Shown piece by piece: positions 61,538 to 64,000 of a stretch of DNA of 64,000 nt. How positions within the stretch are numbered: position 1 is the first letter of the stretch; each line of letters starts with the position of its first letter. A program made the position numbers and the translations under genes. Source of the DNA: Canna indica (lineage: Eukaryota > Streptophyta > Magnoliopsida > Zingiberales > Cannaceae); contig CP136893.1 in assembly GCA_034359265.1 (NCBI GenBank), positions 49,301,501 to 49,365,500 on the forward strand, written 5' to 3'. Below the pieces are notes generated by a model. The model saw only the letters and a program-made list of their open reading frames with translations, ran no database searches and was not told the origin of the DNA.

Positions 61538-63967
61538 GACTCCAAAATATTCACTGTGATGAGAGAAGTTGTTAATCGATTTATTTTTGACACGCTAATG
61601 CAAGGAATTGCATGCTTTTTCGAATAGAATCTTGAACGAACCCGACTGGTTGACCTTCGGGGTATCGGCTAGAAACGCCCAGCAATCTAAGTCCCGAGCG
61701 ACCCCAGAACATTCACAGTGATGGGAGAAGTTGTTAATCGAGTTATTTTTGATAGACTAATGCAAAGAATTGCATGATTTTTCGAAGAGAATCTTGAACG
61801 AAGCCGACTAATTGAACTACGAAGTATCAGCTCGAAACGACCAGTAATCTGTGACTCAAGCTACTCCAGAACATTTACTGTGATGGGAGAAGTTGTTAAT
61901 CGAGTTATTTTTGACAAACTAATGAAAAGAATTGCACGCTTTTTGGAATAGAATCTTGAACGAAGTCGACTGATTGAACTTCGGGGTATCGGTTCGAAAT
62001 GACCAGAAATCTGAGTCACAAGCGACTCCAGAACATTCACTGTGATGGGAGAAGTTGTTAATCAATTTATTTTTGACAGACTAATGCAAAGAATTGCACG
62101 CTTTTTCGAATAGAATCTAGAACGAAGTCGACTAATTGACCTTCGGGGTATCGGCTAGAAACGCCCAGCAATCTAAGTCCCGAGCGACTCCAGAACATTC
62201 ACTGTGGTGGGAGAAGTTGTTAATCTAGATATTTTTGATAGACTAATACAAATAATTGGACGTTTTTTCGAATAGAATCTTGAACGAAGCCGACTGGTTG
62301 AACTTCGGGGTATCGGCTAGAAACGCCCAGCAATCTGTGACCTGAGCGACTCCAGAACATTCACTGTGATGGGAGAAGTTGTGAATCGAGTTATTTTTGA
62401 CAAACTAATGCAAAGAATTGCACGCTTTTTGGAATAGAATCTTGAACGAAGCCGACTGATTGAACTTTGGGGTATCGGTTCGAAACACCTAGAAATCTGA
62501 GTCACAAGCGACTCCAGAATATTCACTGTGATGAGAGAAGTTGTTAATCGATTTTTTTTTGACACGCTAATGCAAGGAATTGCATGCTTTTTTGAATAGA
62601 ATCTTGAACGAACCCGACTGGTTGAACTTCGGGGTATCGGTTCGAAACACCCAGAAATCTGAGTCACAAGCGACTCCAAAATATTCACTGTGATGAGAGA
62701 AGTTGTTAATCGATTTATTTTTGACACGCTAATGCAAGGAATTGCATGCTTTTTCGAATAGAATCTTGAACGAACCCGACTGGTTGACCTTCGGGGTATC
62801 GGCTAGAAACGCCCAGCAATCTAAGTCCCGAGCGACTCCAGAACATTCACAGTGATGGGAGAAGTTGTTAATCGAGTTATTTTTGATAGACTAATGCAAA
62901 GAATTGCATGATTTTTCGAAGAGAATCTTGAACGAAGCCGACTAATTGAACTACGAAGTATCAGCTCGAAACGACCAGTAATCTGTGACTCAAGCTACTC
63001 CAGAACATTTACTGTGATGGGAGAAGTTGTTAATCGAGTTATTTTTGACAAACTAATGCAAAGAATTGCACGCTTTTTGGAATAGAATCTTGAACGAAGT
63101 CGACTGATTGAACTTCGGGGTATCGGTTCGAAATGACCAGAAATCTGAGTCACAAGCGACTCCAGAACATTCACTGTGATGGGAGAAGTTGTTAATCAAT
63201 TTATTTTTGACAAACTAATGCAAAGAATTGCACGCTTTTTCGAATAGAATCTAGAACGAAGTCGACTAATTGACCTTCGGGGTATCGGCTAGAAACGCCC
63301 AGCAATCTAAGTCCCGAGCGACTCCAGAACATTCACTGTGATGGGAGAAGTTGTTAATCTAGATATTTTTGATAGACTAATACAAATAATTGGACTTTTT
63401 TTCGAATAGAATCTTGAACGAAGCCGACTGGTTGAACTTCGGGGTATCGGCTAGAAATGCCCAGCAATCTGAGTCCCGAGCGACTCCAGATCATTCACTG
63501 TGATGGGAGAAGTTCTTAATCGAGTTATTTTTGACAAACTAATGCAAAGAATTGCATGCTTTTTGGAATAGAATCTTGAACGAAGCCGACTGATTGAACT
63601 TCGGGGTATCGGTTCGAAACGACAAGAAATCTGAGTCCCGAGCGACTCCAGAACATTCACTGTGATGGGAGAAGTTGTTAATCTAGATATTTTTGATAGA
63701 CTAATACAAATAATTGGACGTTTTTTCGAATAGAATCTTGAACGAAGCCGACTGGTTGAACTTCGGGGTATCGGCTAGAAACGCCCAGCAATCTGTGACC
63801 TGAGCGACTCCAGAACATTCACTGTGATGGGAGAAGTTGTGAATCTAGTTATTTTTGACAAACTAATGCAAAGAATTGCACGCTTTTTGGAATAGAATCT
63901 TGAACGAAGCCGACTGATTGAACTTTGGGGTATCGGTTCGAAACACCCAGAAATCTGAGTCACAAGC
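61538..63967. repeat. Zone D copies D6-D8: irregular units of 6, 1 and 8 monomers
   Basis: Anchors at 61,538, 62,510, 62,672 and 63,968 give spacings of 972, 162 and 1,296 bp. The joint near 62,330 carries caatctgtgacctgagc with gttgtgaatcgag. The same variants recur 1,458 bp later near 63,790, with gttgtgaatctag. The anchor at 62,510 has the T9 run also seen in D5. Confidence 0.83.
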
Positions 63968-64000
63968 GACTCCAGAATATTCACTGTGATGAGAGAAGTT
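63968..64000. repeat. Truncated zone D anchor monomer at the window edge
   Basis: The sequence stops 33 bases into a gactccagaatattcactg monomer. The array evidently continues beyond the window. Confidence 0.85.

Larger units (their letters stand above)
1..64000. repeat. 162-bp satellite array filling the entire window (about 395 monomers)
   Basis: The start motif gactccagaacattc, or a one- to two-base variant of it, recurs every 161-163 bp from one end to the other, for example at 129, 291, 454 and 616. All units point the same way, and no stretch longer than part of one monomer lacks satellite sequence. A typical unit holds, in order, the start box, a gttgttaatc segment, a first T5 run, a caaagaattgca segment, a second T5-T6 run, gaatagaatc, gaacgaagccgac, ttcggggtatcgg and a variable segment ending in cccgagc. 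One typical unit counts to 69 G+C of 162. Length changes come mainly from T-run slippage. The absence of genes, transposons and inversions together with multi-level repeats is typical of eukaryotic centromeric or pericentromeric satellite; that role is inferred. Both array ends lie outside the window. Confidence 0.98.

Noticed and set aside
116..63984. Dozens of 60-217-codon minus-strand open frames encoding a 54-residue repeat rich in serine, arginine and isoleucine
   Set aside because: They follow from a 162-bp period divisible by three, start at GTG or TTG, end at monomer-type-specific TAG codons, and appear and vanish with monomer order. No signal peptide, domain or codon bias was seen.
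1..64000. CRISPR array
   Set aside because: The period is regular, but there are no unique spacers. The whole 162-bp unit is repeated, which is satellite rather than repeat-spacer structure.
1..64000. Repetitive structural protein gene (silk, mucin or similar) with 54-residue repeats
   Set aside because: No frame stays open for more than about four monomers in 395, both strands are interrupted by recurrent stops, and no exon signals or flanking non-repeat coding sequence are seen.
1..64000. CENP-B box
   Set aside because: The minus strand has cttcgttcaaga, similar to the 5' half of the human box (TTCGNNNNANNCGGG), but lacks the CGGG half. On the plus strand ttcggggtatcggt has the second half one base too close. 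No full match was seen.
1..64000. Ribosomal DNA spacer repeats or telomeric/subtelomeric repeats
   Set aside because: No rRNA sequence, promoter repeats or short G-rich telomere units were found anywhere in the window.

Overview
The whole 64-kb window is one uninterrupted tandem satellite array. A unit of about 162 bp (about 43% GC, hand-counted on one typical unit) is repeated head to tail roughly 395 times, always in the same orientation. I found no unique sequence, transposable element, RNA gene or credible protein-coding gene. Megasatellite organisation with nested higher-order repeats (HORs) is typical of centromeric or pericentromeric heterochromatin of a eukaryote. The species cannot be told from the sequence, and I do not recognise the monomer as a named satellite family. 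Because 162 = 3 x 54, every reading frame recurs in phase from unit to unit, which creates many look-alike 54-residue-periodic open frames. These are by-products of the period, not genes.

Monomers below are phased on the conserved start gactccagaacattcactgt. Layout: (A) 1-22,823, an old-looking, variable zone with long HORs of 19, 20, 22, 35 and 15 monomers, anchored at 3,210, 6,290, 9,532, 13,099, 18,774 and 21,205. (B) 22,824-28,655, two copies of a 2,916-bp 18-mer, each made of a 10-mer block plus an 8-mer block. (C) 27,360-53,757, where the 8-mer half of the 18-mer has been amplified alone (1,296 or 1,295 bp), with derived 5-mer (810 bp), 5+8 composite 13-mer (2,105 bp), 7-mer and 1-mer variants. 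(D) 53,758-64,000, a 9-mer HOR of 1,458-1,459 bp that shares monomer types with zone A but not with zone C.

The window therefore records a layered history. Flanks A and D use a common older monomer set, while the middle is a more homogeneous expansion whose derivation 18-mer > 8-mer > 5-mer + 8-mer can be read from shared single-base markers. Further events are a segmental duplication of about 6 kb inside zone C (offsets +12,792 and +11,497), an echo of the C/D boundary inside zone C, chimeric monomers at deletion points, and short conversion-like tracts. Centromere function is an inference from organisation only. Coordinates of HOR units were read by hand from diagnostic bases; identity percentages were not computed.
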